Of a DNA stretch of 64,000 bases, positions 8,776 through 18,361 are shown piece after piece (the stretch's first letter is position 1; the number at the start of each line of letters is the position of its first letter). Below the pieces are notes generated by a model that was given only the letters and a program-made list of their open reading frames with translations, did no database searches and was not told the origin of the DNA. Origin of the DNA: Hyphomicrobiales bacterium (GTDB lineage: Bacteria > Pseudomonadota > Alphaproteobacteria > Rhizobiales > Rhizobiaceae); NCBI GenBank assembly GCA_900471925.1, contig UCGV01000004.1:115022-179021 (forward strand), read 5' to 3'. The position numbers and the translations under genes were made by a program.

Positions 8776-9879
8776 ATGAGCGCTTTGACGACCAGTATCT
8801 CGCATTATGCCAAGGCCCGGCTGCGCCGTTCGCTGAAGGCCGGGCAACTTGGCTATGCAGGGCTGCGCGAGGGCCTGAAACAGGCTCGCCATGTGCTGAT
8901 CTGCGTGATCCGCGACGAAGGACACCGCATGGAGTTCTTCTTGCAATATTACCGCGATCTCGGCGTCGAACATTTCATCTGCATCGACAACGGCTCAAGC
9001 GATGGCACGATCGAACTCCTGTCCGGCATGCGGGATGTCTCCTTGCTCTCGGCCACCGGCTCCTACAAGGCTGCGCGTTTCGGCAACGACTGGATCAACG
9101 CAGTCATGAACCGTCACTGCCAGGAAAAATGGGTTCTCTATGTCGATGCCGACGAGTTTCTCGTCTATCCGCATTGCGACACCCGCTCGATCGGCCAATT
9201 GACCGCCTATATGGAATCCGTTGGCGCCCAGTCGCTGCGCACCGTCATGATCGACATGTACAGCCGCAACCCCGTCAGCGAGAACATCTGCGCGCCGGGG
9301 CGAAATCCGCTCGACGTGTGCAATCTGTTCGATCGGTCAGGCTATGAATCGCATTTTGACAGGAATAGCCGGACGATCTGGATCAAGGGCGGCGTGCGCG
9401 GTCGCGTCTATTTCCGCGGCCGTACCTGGGATGGTCCGGCACTGAACAAGATTCCGCTGATTTACGTCTCCGGCGAGCGCCTTTATCTCAAATCCTCGCA
9501 TCAAGTGTGGCCCCTGAAACTCAACCTTGGTGAAATGCGTGGCGCCGTCGGCATCACGGGCGCCCTCCTGCATTTCAAGTTCCTGTCGACCTTCCTCCAT
9601 AAGGTCGCCGACGCGGCGAACCGCTCGGAACATACGGCCGAATATACGATGTATTCCTCTCCCGAAGACACCCACACCCTCGCGCATATGGAAACCGGAA
9701 GTTACCGCGACTGGAAAGACCTTTCGAGCAACGGTCTCGTACAGGGCGAAGGCTGGCAGGATTGGTATAGCGCCTCCGACGACGAGGTGCGTCAGAAGGG
9801 TCTGCCTGTATCCGAAAAAACGACAACTCCCGTCCGACGAGACGCCGTCGTGGCCGGCGAGGCAACGCTCTTGCGTTAA
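8776..9879 (+). CDS. Glycosyltransferase, GT2-like (Glyco_tranf_2_4 / GT92-like type)
   Basis: This 367-aa protein has CVIRDEGHRMEFFLQYYRDLGVEHFICIDNGSSDGT at about 43-78 and VDADEF at 123-128. These are the diagnostic pieces of the family in which the first strand reads xKNExxxLxEWxxYHxxxG and the metal site is DxDEF. An RBS (CAGGAG) precedes ATG 8776. A C-terminal motif, LHFKFLS, also fits the family. Members act on polysaccharide or lipopolysaccharide; the sugar cannot be read. It is the last transferase of the cluster, and 144 bp without a gene separate it from the large regulator. Confidence 0.82.
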   Translation: MSALTTSISHYAKARLRRSLKAGQLGYAGLREGLKQARHVLICVIRDEGHRMEFFLQYYRDLGVEHFICIDNGSSDGTIELLSGMRDVSLLSATGSYKAARFGNDWINAVMNRHCQEKWVLYVDADEFLVYPHCDTRSIGQLTAYMESVGAQSLRTVMIDMYSRNPVSENICAPGRNPLDVCNLFDRSGYESHFDRNSRTIWIKGGVRGRVYFRGRTWDGPALNKIPLIYVSGERLYLKSSHQVWPLKLNLGEMRGAVGITGALLHFKFLSTFLHKVADAANRSEHTAEYTMYSSPEDTHTLAHMETGSYRDWKDLSSNGLVQGEGWQDWYSASDDEVRQKGLPVSEKTTTPVRRDAVVAGEATLLR

Positions 9880-10023
9880 CCTTCAGAGGACAGGCACGCC
9901 GGGCTCTCACGCGTCCAATCGACTTACAGCACGATTATAGTAGACTACCCCGATGATACCGCTGTCAGGGGCGCAACCGGACGCGCGAAACGATGACCAG
10001 CGTCGAAAATCCGGGGAGTTTTC

Positions 10024-12924
10024 ATGGCAGACGCGACGCCACAGGCCCTCTCCAAGGGCGCCGTGATCGATAGCATCACGATTAGAGGAATGGAGATGGT
10101 GCCTGCCGGGACGCCGGTCGACGTCAGCGCGGGTCACGTGGAATTCGGATCGTTTACCCTGCATGCCACGGAACGGCGCCTGCTCAGGGACAAGGTGCCC
10201 GTCCCGCTCGGAAGCCGTGCGCTCGACATCCTTATTCTGCTCGTCGCAAACGCCGGAAACGTCGTCACCAAACAGGAACTCATCGACCGGGTCTGGCCCG
10301 GCATTACCATCGACGACAGCGCCCTGCGTGTCCATATCGCCGGTCTGCGCAAGATCCTTGGCGAGAGCGACGAGGCGCGATACATCGTCAATGTCGCCGG
10401 GCGCGGTTATTCCTTCGTCGGGCAAGTCCGGCAGGCCGTTTACCGGCCCGCGGCACCTTATTCCGTTACCCCTCTTCGCAATGGTGGACAATTACCGCCA
10501 TCACCCGCTAGCATCACCGGGCGCGAGGCGGATATCGACGGCATCCTCGAACTGCTGGCGCATCGGCGCTTTGTCACCGTTCACGGTGCTGCAGGGATCG
10601 GCAAGACGACAGCCGCGGTCGCGGCCGCCAACAAGCTTCGTGACAGATTTGACGACGAAATCCTGTTTCTCGACCTCGGCATCCATGGAAGAGGCGAGTC
10701 CGTACCGGATATCCTGGCCGCCGCACTCGGCCAGATCGTCCAATCCAGCGCCCAGATAGACAATATTATTCGCCATCTGCGCGACCGCCGGATGCTTCTG
10801 GTCTTCGATTGCTGCGAGCATGTCATCGAATCCGCCGCGGCCCTCGCCGAGACCATCTTTGAAAACGCACCTGACGTCAGCATCCTGGCAACCAGCCGGG
10901 AACCCCTGCATGTCGAAGGAGAACATGTCTTTGCGCTGCAGCCGCTGAGCACTCCTTCTGAAGATATGATCGTCAATTCTCTCAACCTGCTCGACTATTC
11001 CGCCGCCCGGCTGCTGGTCGAGCGCGCGGTCGCCGGCGGTCACCAGATCGAGCTGAATGATGAGAGCGCGCGGACGATCGCCGATATATGCCGTAAGGTC
11101 GACGGCATCGCCCTCGCGCTGGAGTTGACAGCACGGCGTATCGGCACCCACGGCCTGCGCGAGACTGCCTCGCTAATCGACAGCCATCTTTCGCTTTCAT
11201 GGCCGGGTCGGCGCACGGCCATGCCGCGCCACCAAACACTCCACGCTACGATGGATTGGGGGCATGGCCTGCTTCTCCGGCGTGAGCAGACCGTCCTGCG
11301 AAGACTTTCGATATTCGTCGGACCATTCACGCTTGCCGAAGCGCAAGCCGTCGCCGGGACAGGCGATTTCGACGGCAGCGAGGTTGTCGAAGCGATGACG
11401 CAACTCGTTTCCAAGTCGCTGGTCATCGCCACCCCGAGCGAAAACGGCGTGACCTATCGGTTGTTGGACGCCATGCGTGTCTATGCAGGGATCAAGCTGT
11501 CCGAGAGCGGTGAACGGAGGATTATCGCCTGGCAGCATGCATCCTACTATCGCCGGCGCCTTTCGGCGGACCCGATGAAGCTTGCCATGGCATCCGACCT
11601 CGTTCATCTCGGCAATATCCGCGCAGCACTCGAATGGTCATTCTCCGATTCCGGGGATACCGAGCTCGGGGTTCGGCTTGCGGCGAGTTCCGCCTATCTC
11701 TTCCTAGTTCGGTCGCTTCTTGCAGAGTGCAACAGCTGGAGCGAACGTGCGCTTTCGGTCCTGCCTGACCACATGCGCGGCACCCATGACGAAATGGCCC
11801 TGTGTGCCACGCTCGGTCGCGCGCTGATGTTTGTCGTCGGCAATGACGCGAGGGTTCTCCGGCTGATCGAACGGGCCCTGGAAATTGCCGAAACCCTCGA
11901 GGATGACGTTCGCGAGTTCCAACTGCTGACGGTACTCCACATCTTCCATCGCCGCGCAGCCGATTTCCAGCAATTGCTACCGCTGGCAGAACGTGCCGAA
12001 AAAGTGGCGGCGCGGCTGGCGAGCGGCGATATCAAGGCAGCGGCCAATGTCATGCTCGGCGCTTCCTATCATCTAATCGGCAGGCTTGCAGAGGCGAAAG
12101 CCTCTCTCGATATGGCCCTGTTGCGGCCGCCGACACCGCAGGACATCAGGACGAATTCGCTCGATCTCTATTCCGAAGCCCATTTCGTCCTGGCCCGGAA
12201 CACCTGGCTGCAAGGCTTTCCAGACAGTTGTCTCGATATGCTGGGCGAAGCCGAGCGCGACACCCTGAAATTTCCGATCGTCGCCTGCAATGCTCTCATC
12301 CTCGGAGCGACCGTGCACCATTTCAGGCAGGACTGGCGGGCTTTCGAAGGCCATGTCGACCAGCTCATTCAATGTTCTGAAGAATATTGCCTCAACCCCT
12401 ACAAGTCCCTCGCATCCGGCTTCAAGGGAGAAGTACTCTTCCATCGTGGCGAAGTGGAAGCCGGTCTGGGCATGATCAGGGATGCGCTCGCCCGAATGCG
12501 CGCGGAAAAGTTCGAGATCTACGCGTCCTGGCTTGGCTGCACGCTTGCGGAGGGCATGGCTGCTCGCGGCCACACGGACCATGCCCTTTCGATAAGCCAG
12601 GAAATTATCGATAGGGTCACCGAGGGCGGCAGCGCCTTCAACATGCCGGAGATCCTGCGCATCAAGGGAGAAGTGCTCGTGAAAGCCGGCGCCTTGCGGG
12701 AGGCGGAAGAGTGTTTCGAGCAGTCGATTGCCGCAGCCGACCGTCAAGGCGCCCTGTCATGGCGGCTCAGGACCGCAACAAGCCTCGGGCGGGCTCTCTT
12801 CGCCCAGGGACGCCGGGAGGGTGCCAGACATCTCCTCTCCGAAACATATAGCCGTTTCACCGAGGGCTTCGATACGGCCGACCTGATCTCGGCGAAATTA
12901 CTGCTGGATGAACTCGGCACATGA
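10024..12924 (+). CDS. Winged-helix regulator with P-loop ATPase and TPR-like C-terminus
   Basis: This 966-aa cytoplasmic protein has three parts. Residues 38-135 form an OmpR-type winged helix (LGSRALDILILLVANAGNVV, then VHIAGLRKILGE and a wing ending in VAGRGYSFVG). Residues 165 to about 500 are an NB-ARC/AAA-like ATPase with Walker A GAAGIGKTT (188-196), Walker B MLLVFDCCEHV and a sensor ATSREPL. The rest is helical, TPR-like. There is no receiver domain. Such STAND-type regulators usually couple ATP-driven oligomerisation to binding of a signal by the repeat region. It lies just after the polysaccharide genes and converges with the histidine-kinase gene, 10 bp away. The target is unknown. 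An in-frame ATG at 10090 is possible. Confidence 0.85.
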   Translation: MADATPQALSKGAVIDSITIRGMEMVPAGTPVDVSAGHVEFGSFTLHATERRLLRDKVPVPLGSRALDILILLVANAGNVVTKQELIDRVWPGITIDDSALRVHIAGLRKILGESDEARYIVNVAGRGYSFVGQVRQAVYRPAAPYSVTPLRNGGQLPPSPASITGREADIDGILELLAHRRFVTVHGAAGIGKTTAAVAAANKLRDRFDDEILFLDLGIHGRGESVPDILAAALGQIVQSSAQIDNIIRHLRDRRMLLVFDCCEHVIESAAALAETIFENAPDVSILATSREPLHVEGEHVFALQPLSTPSEDMIVNSLNLLDYSAARLLVERAVAGGHQIELNDESARTIADICRKVDGIALALELTARRIGTHGLRETASLIDSHLSLSWPGRRTAMPRHQTLHATMDWGHGLLLRREQTVLRRLSIFVGPFTLAEAQAVAGTGDFDGSEVVEAMTQLVSKSLVIATPSENGVTYRLLDAMRVYAGIKLSESGERRIIAWQHASYYRRRLSADPMKLAMASDLVHLGNIRAALEWSFSDSGDTELGVRLAASSAYLFLVRSLLAECNSWSERALSVLPDHMRGTHDEMALCATLGRALMFVVGNDARVLRLIERALEIAETLEDDVREFQLLTVLHIFHRRAADFQQLLPLAERAEKVAARLASGDIKAAANVMLGASYHLIGRLAEAKASLDMALLRPPTPQDIRTNSLDLYSEAHFVLARNTWLQGFPDSCLDMLGEAERDTLKFPIVACNALILGATVHHFRQDWRAFEGHVDQLIQCSEEYCLNPYKSLASGFKGEVLFHRGEVEAGLGMIRDALARMRAEKFEIYASWLGCTLAEGMAARGHTDHALSISQEIIDRVTEGGSAFNMPEILRIKGEVLVKAGALREAEECFEQSIAAADRQGALSWRLRTATSLGRALFAQGRREGARHLLSETYSRFTEGFDTADLISAKLLLDELGT

Positions 12925-12934
12925 AATGAATGCG

Positions 12935-15268
12935 TCAGCTCACGCCACCGGCAACCGGCAGCGTGAAGGTGAAACTGGCGCCGCCTTGGCTATCGGCGTC
13001 GGCGACGATACGTCCGCCATGCGCCTCGATGATAGACCGGCAGATCGGCAGGCCCATGCCCATGCCGCCTTCCTTGGTCGTGAAGAAACTTTCGAACATT
13101 CGGCCAATATGTTCCGGTTTGATGCCGGGGCCGGTGTCTTCGATCGTGCAGCGGACGGTTGCGCCGTCCGGTGCGCTCGTGTGGATGATAAGCCTTCGCA
13201 CCGGACTTTGCGCCTGTGCCATCGCTTGCATCGCATTGACGGCAAGATTGACGATCACCTGCTGGATCTGAATACGATCGCCAAATACCTGTGATCCTCC
13301 GGCGGCAAAGTGCTGCGACATGATGACCCCGCGCATCTGAATCTCGTGACGCAGAAATAACAAAGCCTCGCTGATGATCTCATCGAACGAAAACGAAGCC
13401 CGGTCCGGTACCTTCCTTCCGGCCATGGCACGAACGCGCGAAATGATATCGGCAGCGCGGCGTGCATCGGCGACGACGCTCTCGGCGACCTCCCGCAATT
13501 CGTCGAGATCCGGATTGGGACGACCAAGCCAGCGCAACCCCACCTCGCCATTGGCGGCAATGGCCGCAAGCGGCTGATTGATCTCATGCGCAATGGAGGC
13601 GGTCAGTTCGCCGAGGACCGAAACGCGCGAGGCATGGGCGAAATCCGCCTGGATACTGCTCAGCATTTCCTGTGCGGCCACCCGATCGGTGATATTGATG
13701 AGGCCGGCCAGGCTTTTCTCGGCAAGCGTGCCGGATCGGGCGATGGTCAGCAGAACCTGGATATCCCGCCCGTCGACGGTGGTCATTTTCGTCTCTTCCT
13801 CGAAGAGCAGATCGCCGCGAAAATGCCCCTCGACCTTGCGTCGCGCCGTTTCCGGAGGCAGGTGCAGATAGCGGGTCGCCGGACCTGCCATCCAGGACGG
13901 GTTCTGTGCGCCGAACATGCGGGCGATGTGCTCGTTGGCCGCCTCGATGATCAAAGCATCCATGGCGCGCTCGACAAAGTCGGGGTGCTCATCGATATAG
14001 GCCCGGATGTCGGTGACGCCTTCGGCACGAAGCGTGTTCATCATCTCCAGCACACCACTCAAATCGAGCTGGATCAATCCGATCGGCATGTTCTGGAATA
14101 CGTTGCGATATCGCTGCTCGCTTCGCTCGAGTGCCGCGTAGGCTTCCTTACTACCGGTGACATCCGATACTGCCCCGATATAGGTAAGCGGCTCCTGCTC
14201 CCCCGGCGCGGGATGGGCGACCGCCCGCACGTGCTTGACCGAACCATCAGGCATCAACAGCCGATGCTCGTGATCGAAGCCTTCCCCCTCGGCTGCGGCC
14301 CGCTCGATGATCTGCCGCATATCGGCGGAGTCATCGGGATGCACGCGCTCCAGCACCATGGCGATCGAAGCAGACTCCCTGGGCTCGTATCCGAAGATCC
14401 GAAAGGTCTCGTCGGACCAATGCGTCTCGCCGGTGGCAGGATTCCAGCCGAAACTACCGGTGCGGCTAAGCTTCTGTGCCTCCGCCAGATAAGCCGCCTG
14501 GCTGCGCCGCACTATGTCTTCGGCGCGCTTGCGCTCGGTAATATCCGAATTGCTCTCGAGGATACTGAGCAACTGGCCGCGATCATCCTTGCGCATCGAC
14601 CAGCGTGTCGCGACGTGGATCTGGCTGCCATCGCGCCTGTGATGGACAAGCTCGCCCTCCCAGCGCCCCGATGACAGCATCATCCTGTCGACTTCGGCGA
14701 CGACATCGGGTTCGGTCGGGCGCAGCACTTCCTGCGCATTCTTCCCCAGAACCTCTTCGCGGCGCCAGCCGTAGAGCTCCTCGGCGCCGCGGTTCCAGTA
14801 AGTGATAGCTCCGCTCGCATCACGGGAAATAAAGGCATCGTTGGTAAGTTCGATCAGGCGCGCTTCCTCGCGCCGAAGCTCCGCCATATGGCGCAACCGA
14901 CGCACCAGGCCGGTCACGGCAAGCGAGCAGACGAGGAAGGCGATCATCGCCGCGATGTCCTGCACATCGGTGACATCGAGCGTGTAAAGCGGCTCCACGA
15001 AAAAGTAATTGAGCGAAAGGATCGCAACAATCGAGAAGAAAGCCGATGAGGCAAAACTGTCCAGCAGCGACAGCAGGACGATCACCACAAAAAAGGCGGC
15101 GGAAACCGTGGCGAAGTTCAGGTGAAACAGGAAGCAGACCCATGTCACGATGCTAAGCGCAACAATGCCAAGCACCCACAGCACGCCGAGGCGCTGCAAC
15201 TTGGTCAGCCTGTCGAATTCCGCTGCCAGGGACGGCATCCGATGCCGATGCGGATCGGAAGGCGCCAT
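12935..15268 (-). CDS. PAS-domain sensor histidine kinase with DUF4118-like membrane region
   Basis: This 777-aa kinase has several membrane helices in the first 130 residues (VLWVLGIVALSIVTWVCFLF and others) that resemble the KdpD-type DUF4118 region. Next come three or more PAS units (first at ELTNDAFISRDASGAITYWN). The HisKA box is SIAHEINQPLAAI with His561 as phospho-acceptor. The HATPase domain has N (NLAVNAMQAM), G1 (EDTGPGI) and G2 (GMGMGLPICRSI) boxes. The H-E-I-N-Q-P-L type is shared with FixL-like kinases that pair with FixJ-type regulators, two of which lie downstream. No haem-PAS His is evident. The ATG at 15268 has GGTGAG upstream; a GTG at 15304 would add 12 residues. Confidence 0.9.
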   Translation of the reverse strand: MAPSDPHRHRMPSLAAEFDRLTKLQRLGVLWVLGIVALSIVTWVCFLFHLNFATVSAAFFVVIVLLSLLDSFASSAFFSIVAILSLNYFFVEPLYTLDVTDVQDIAAMIAFLVCSLAVTGLVRRLRHMAELRREEARLIELTNDAFISRDASGAITYWNRGAEELYGWRREEVLGKNAQEVLRPTEPDVVAEVDRMMLSSGRWEGELVHHRRDGSQIHVATRWSMRKDDRGQLLSILESNSDITERKRAEDIVRRSQAAYLAEAQKLSRTGSFGWNPATGETHWSDETFRIFGYEPRESASIAMVLERVHPDDSADMRQIIERAAAEGEGFDHEHRLLMPDGSVKHVRAVAHPAPGEQEPLTYIGAVSDVTGSKEAYAALERSEQRYRNVFQNMPIGLIQLDLSGVLEMMNTLRAEGVTDIRAYIDEHPDFVERAMDALIIEAANEHIARMFGAQNPSWMAGPATRYLHLPPETARRKVEGHFRGDLLFEEETKMTTVDGRDIQVLLTIARSGTLAEKSLAGLINITDRVAAQEMLSSIQADFAHASRVSVLGELTASIAHEINQPLAAIAANGEVGLRWLGRPNPDLDELREVAESVVADARRAADIISRVRAMAGRKVPDRASFSFDEIISEALLFLRHEIQMRGVIMSQHFAAGGSQVFGDRIQIQQVIVNLAVNAMQAMAQAQSPVRRLIIHTSAPDGATVRCTIEDTGPGIKPEHIGRMFESFFTTKEGGMGMGLPICRSIIEAHGGRIVADADSQGGASFTFTLPVAGGVS

Positions 15269-15488
15269 GTAACGCTCACCGGCTCGAAATGAGCCGATCC
15301 CCACTTCCCCGGCGGGAGGATCGTCTTGTGATCATGGCCACTATTGTCAGATGTCAATTTCCCCTGCTTTTCCTTACAGAAAAGGCCATCTGGGCGCAAG
15401 CGCCACAGGGTGTAGTCGCTTGCAGGAATGCAACCAAGACAGGGTGGCCGGGATCGTTTTGTAGCGCTGCTCCGCTCGAAGAGTGGCC

Positions 15489-15854
15489 CTATACTTTGAG
15501 AGCGCTCTCCAGGCACTGAACAAGCCGTGGCGTTTCCAGCGGCTTTTTCAGGAAGCAGACCGCGCCATTCGCAAAAGCAGCCTCCTCGAGCCCGTCTTCC
15601 GGGCGCGCGGTGATGACGATGACGGGGATCGGCGGTTCGTGTCTGGAAAGCACGCCGGCCAGGTCGATCCCGGTCATCCCGGCCATCTGGATATCGGTGA
15701 TGACGCAGGAGCAGTCTTTCGTGATGCCGGCCGAGACGAACTCCTCAGCAGACAGGAAGCCGCGAGCCTGGTAGCCCAGAGACCGGACGAGCCGGACGAG
15801 CGCGCTCTGCAGCGACTTGTCGTCTTCGACGATGGATATGAATGTTTCCGCCAC
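15489..15854 (-). CDS. Single-domain response regulator (receiver only)
   Basis: This 121-aa protein is a stand-alone CheY-like receiver: acidic pocket E10-D11-D12, phospho-acceptor Asp54 (VITDIQM), a Thr in VIVITAR and the late Lys in CFLKKPL. No output domain follows, so it must act through protein contact, as a phosphate sink or as a shuttle. It lies upstream of the PAS kinase on the same strand (220 bp gap) and downstream of a FixJ-type gene. The gap of 220 bp (15269-15488) has no gene. Confidence 0.87.
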   Translation of the reverse strand: MAETFISIVEDDKSLQSALVRLVRSLGYQARGFLSAEEFVSAGITKDCSCVITDIQMAGMTGIDLAGVLSRHEPPIPVIVITARPEDGLEEAAFANGAVCFLKKPLETPRLVQCLESALKV

Positions 15855-16251
15855 TGAGCGGCCTTCCTTTCATTCAACTGTCAGACAAACAGACAGGACA
15901 ACTTAGGCGTGGACCATCGCATGCTGGCGGTTGATTCCCAATAATACTCAGGTGTTAGCAAGATCTTATGAATAGGCCGACGACGATCTGGAGAGGCCGC
16001 CGAACAAGAGAAAGCCGACCGGGGGCGGAACCGGTCGGCTCTAAGCGCATCGGGAGGGGAAGATGCGCGGGCTCGGCGGGGAGGAAACGCCGGCAACGAC
16101 TGAAAGATCGCGCATTCAGCCCGAAAATGCCATCAGACAGATGGTTCATCGACCTCATACCTAGGTGTAGGTAGGTCGGGTGCTGAATGATTTTAAGTTC
16201 GCAATCCCTGCAGGGGCGGCCGGGTGCGTGACCAAGGTATTGCCGCCTGGC
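15855..16251. other. Intergenic region with one strong hairpin
   Basis: About 400 bp between the lone receiver gene and the next minus-strand regulator have no coding frame of quality. The one clear structure is the hairpin listed separately at 16013-16040. The rest probably holds the promoter of the receiver gene; no recognised operator was seen. Confidence 0.5.
16013..16040 (-). terminator. Rho-independent terminator of the FixJ-type gene
   Basis: A perfect 10-bp stem (AGCCGACCGG at 16013-16022, CCGGTCGGCT at 16031-16040) encloses an 8-base loop. Read on the minus strand it is followed at once by a T-rich run, TTTCTCTTGTT. It lies about 210 bp downstream of the minus-strand FixJ-type gene, so it should end that transcript before the receiver gene. 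Confidence 0.65.
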
Positions 16252-16956
16252 CTAGTTGCTTTGCGTGCCGGTGAAATGGCCGTCGGCCAGAATTGGAGAC
16301 GGAGCCTTGCTGAGGAGATCGGCAATCCGCACGAGATCCGGCACCGTTCGGGCATTCAGCTTTCGCATGAGACTGCCGCGGTGGATCTTCACCGTGATTT
16401 CGCTGATGGCAAGGGAAGCAGCGATTTCCTTGTTCAACAGGCCGGCGGCAACAAGCGGCATCACATCCCGCTCGCGTGCCGTCAGTTCATCGAAACGCCG
16501 GCGCAACTCGCTGATGACCGCAACCGTCGTTCGCCGCTTGCGGTCTTTTTCGATCGCTACCGCCACCGCGTCCAGCATGTCCTGCTCGCGGAAGGGTTTT
16601 GTCAGAAAATCGACAGCACCGGCTTTCATCGCCCTCGCCGTCATCGGAATGTCTCCAAAGCCCGTCATGAAAATGATCGGCAGTTCGATACCGGAGCCTG
16701 CGAGCTGCTTCTGAAAATCGAGGCCGCTGACGCCCGGAAGCCTGATGTCGAGAACGAGGCAACTCGGCACATCCGGGAGCGCGGTATCGAGAAACTCGGC
16801 AGCGGATGCGAAGACTTCCGCATGCAGATGTACCGACCGGAAGAGCCGCCGCAACGCCTCCCTGATCGAGTCATCGTCATCGATAATAAAGACGACCGTT
16901 TCCGGCTTCGACTTCCGTTCACCGGTCCTGACCTGCATGCCCCCCACCTGGTTCAT
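16252..16956 (-). CDS. FixJ/NarL-type two-component response regulator
   Basis: This 234-aa protein has a receiver domain (acidic residues DDDD 26-29, phospho-acceptor Asp70 in [11 protein letters not shown], then [27 protein letters not shown]). A LuxR-type helix-turn-helix follows ([36 protein letters not shown]). This is the FixJ/StyR architecture: DNA binding is released on phosphorylation. It is close in sequence to the divergent regulator at 17429, sharing [27 protein letters not shown], so the two are probably ancient duplicates. The probable partner is the PAS kinase at 12935. I chose the ATG at 16956 (GGCGGA upstream); a longer frame to 17034 lacks a site. Confidence 0.9.
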   Translation of the reverse strand: MNQVGGMQVRTGERKSKPETVVFIIDDDDSIREALRRLFRSVHLHAEVFASAAEFLDTALPDVPSCLVLDIRLPGVSGLDFQKQLAGSGIELPIIFMTGFGDIPMTARAMKAGAVDFLTKPFREQDMLDAVAVAIEKDRKRRTTVAVISELRRRFDELTARERDVMPLVAAGLLNKEIAASLAISEITVKIHRGSLMRKLNARTVPDLVRIADLLSKAPSPILADGHFTGTQSN

Positions 16957-17428
16957 AGTCTCGATCCGCCTGAAGCCATATGATCTCAAACCGCAATTCG
17001 ATGCCGGTGTGCCAATTTTAGAAACTTCGCTCAACGGATTGAATAAAAAAGATAATTATAACTGACACTCATTGCCGGTAACGTCGCAGGATACTTATAA
17101 ATCAAATGGCGGATCCTGAGATACCAGGACAAAATCGCCCAATAATTTCAATTTTCGATGGAATTTTATCTGTTATTAGCAGTATATCACGCCAATATAC
17201 ATTAGAATTATCGATAATGATACTTGCCAAAACGCCAACTGCTTGATGGTTCGCAAGCGATACCCAGACGGCGAAGGATTGCCGAAAAGCAATTTTGTCG
17301 CCAGTTAAGAGTTGTGAAAAAGTGTAATACAGCAGCTTGCGGGATGGGCAGATCATACCTTTGTGTGATCACGGTTCCGTGAGCCTCATGCTATCGTGCC
17401 TGCAATTTTGGCGAACAGGATTTTCCAG
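16957..17428. other. AT-rich divergent promoter region between two FixJ-type genes
   Basis: About 470 bp of AT-rich, non-coding DNA lie between two divergent response-regulator genes. The core, 17030-17350, is markedly more AT-rich than the flanks. It must hold promoters for both genes and is the obvious place for autoregulatory sites. I could not define an inverted repeat of convincing length. Confidence 0.5.
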
Positions 17429-18058
17429 ATGTCGCTCGACCAGGATAGCCCGGCGGTTGTCCATATTATCGATGACGATGAATCGCTGCGCCGCGCGCTG
17501 CAACGCCTGTTTCGTTCCGTCGATCTGGAGACGCGCATGTACGAAGCCGCGCAGGATTTCCTCGCGGCCAAGGATTTCGACAGGCCAGGCTGCATCGTGC
17601 TCGACGTGCGCCTGCCCGGTGTCGGCGGCCTCGAATTCCAGGCGCAACTCTCGGAACTGGGCATCGACCTCCCCGTCATCATGGTCACGGGCTATGGCGA
17701 CGTGCCGATGACGGTGCGCGCCATGAAAGCCGGAGCGGTGGATTTTTTGCCGAAACCCTTCCGCGATCAGGATATGCTCGATGCGGTCGCCTCGGCCATC
17801 GAACGAGACCGCAAACGGCGCAACACGCAAGACCAGTCCGCCACGCTTGCCAAGCGTTTTGCCACCCTGTCGCCCCGCGAACAGGAAGTCATGTTGATGG
17901 CGACGGCCGGCATGATGAACAAGCAGATCGCCGGCAAACTGGGCTTGAGCGAAGTGACGGTGAAAATCCATCGCCGCGCCGCCATGCAGAAAATGAACGC
18001 CCGCACACTCGCCGATCTCGTGCGCATGGCCGATAAGCTGCGCCCCAAAGAGAATTGA
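17429..18058 (+). CDS. FixJ/NarL-type two-component response regulator
   Basis: This 209-aa protein has receiver acidic residues DDD 15-17, phospho-acceptor Asp59 (IVLDVRLPGVGG), the conserved Thr and Lys of VTGYGDVPMT and FLPKPF, and a LuxR-type HTH (LSPREQEVMLMATAGMMNKQIAGKLGLSEVTVKIHR). It is divergent from, and similar to, the regulator at 16252. A GTG at 17396 opens the same frame, but the ATG at 17429 gives the normal length and has AGGA upstream. Genes for a GlcG-like protein and dehydrogenases follow on the same strand after 300 bp and may be targets (inference from position). Confidence 0.9.
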   Translation: MSLDQDSPAVVHIIDDDESLRRALQRLFRSVDLETRMYEAAQDFLAAKDFDRPGCIVLDVRLPGVGGLEFQAQLSELGIDLPVIMVTGYGDVPMTVRAMKAGAVDFLPKPFRDQDMLDAVASAIERDRKRRNTQDQSATLAKRFATLSPREQEVMLMATAGMMNKQIAGKLGLSEVTVKIHRRAAMQKMNARTLADLVRMADKLRPKEN

Positions 18059-18361
18059 CGATCCGCCGCTTCCGGTCGCTATCGAAACAATCTCACAGAA
18101 CCGACTTCCGGTCCCCCGACATTCCAGGCGGCTCTAGCAGTCGCCTCGTCTGCCGGCCGCCGCATACCAAAGTATGGGCGAGGCACCTGCTGGTTGGAGC
18201 TCTCCACCCCACTGTAGGATTCCGTCCTTCCCACCTCCGCGGCAGTATCTCCTCAGCTTCGGCGAGGGCCGGAGCCAATGATTAGCGCAGATTGATATTT
18301 CAGGCTCTCCGGCCCTTACCCCTCCGGAGCGGCGGTAATGATGCATTTTCTGGAGGAGAAC
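18059..18361. other. Intergenic region upstream of the GlcG-like gene
   Basis: Just over 300 bp without a credible gene. It ends in a strong ribosome-binding site (GGAGGAG at 18351-18357) and should contain the promoter for the GlcG-like and dehydrogenase genes. A short palindrome, CTCCGGAG, lies near 18323-18330. No known operator was recognised. Confidence 0.45.

Noticed and set aside
13586..14674. A 362-codon plus-strand open frame opposite the PAS kinase
   Set aside because: It is a mirror frame created by GC-rich codon bias; the minus strand carries clear PAS and kinase motifs throughout.
17078..17090. GGTAACGTCGC between the FixJ-type genes, resembling the element core
   Set aside because: The TTTAC half and the TACTTCC end are both missing, and the position is over 100 bases from either gene start.
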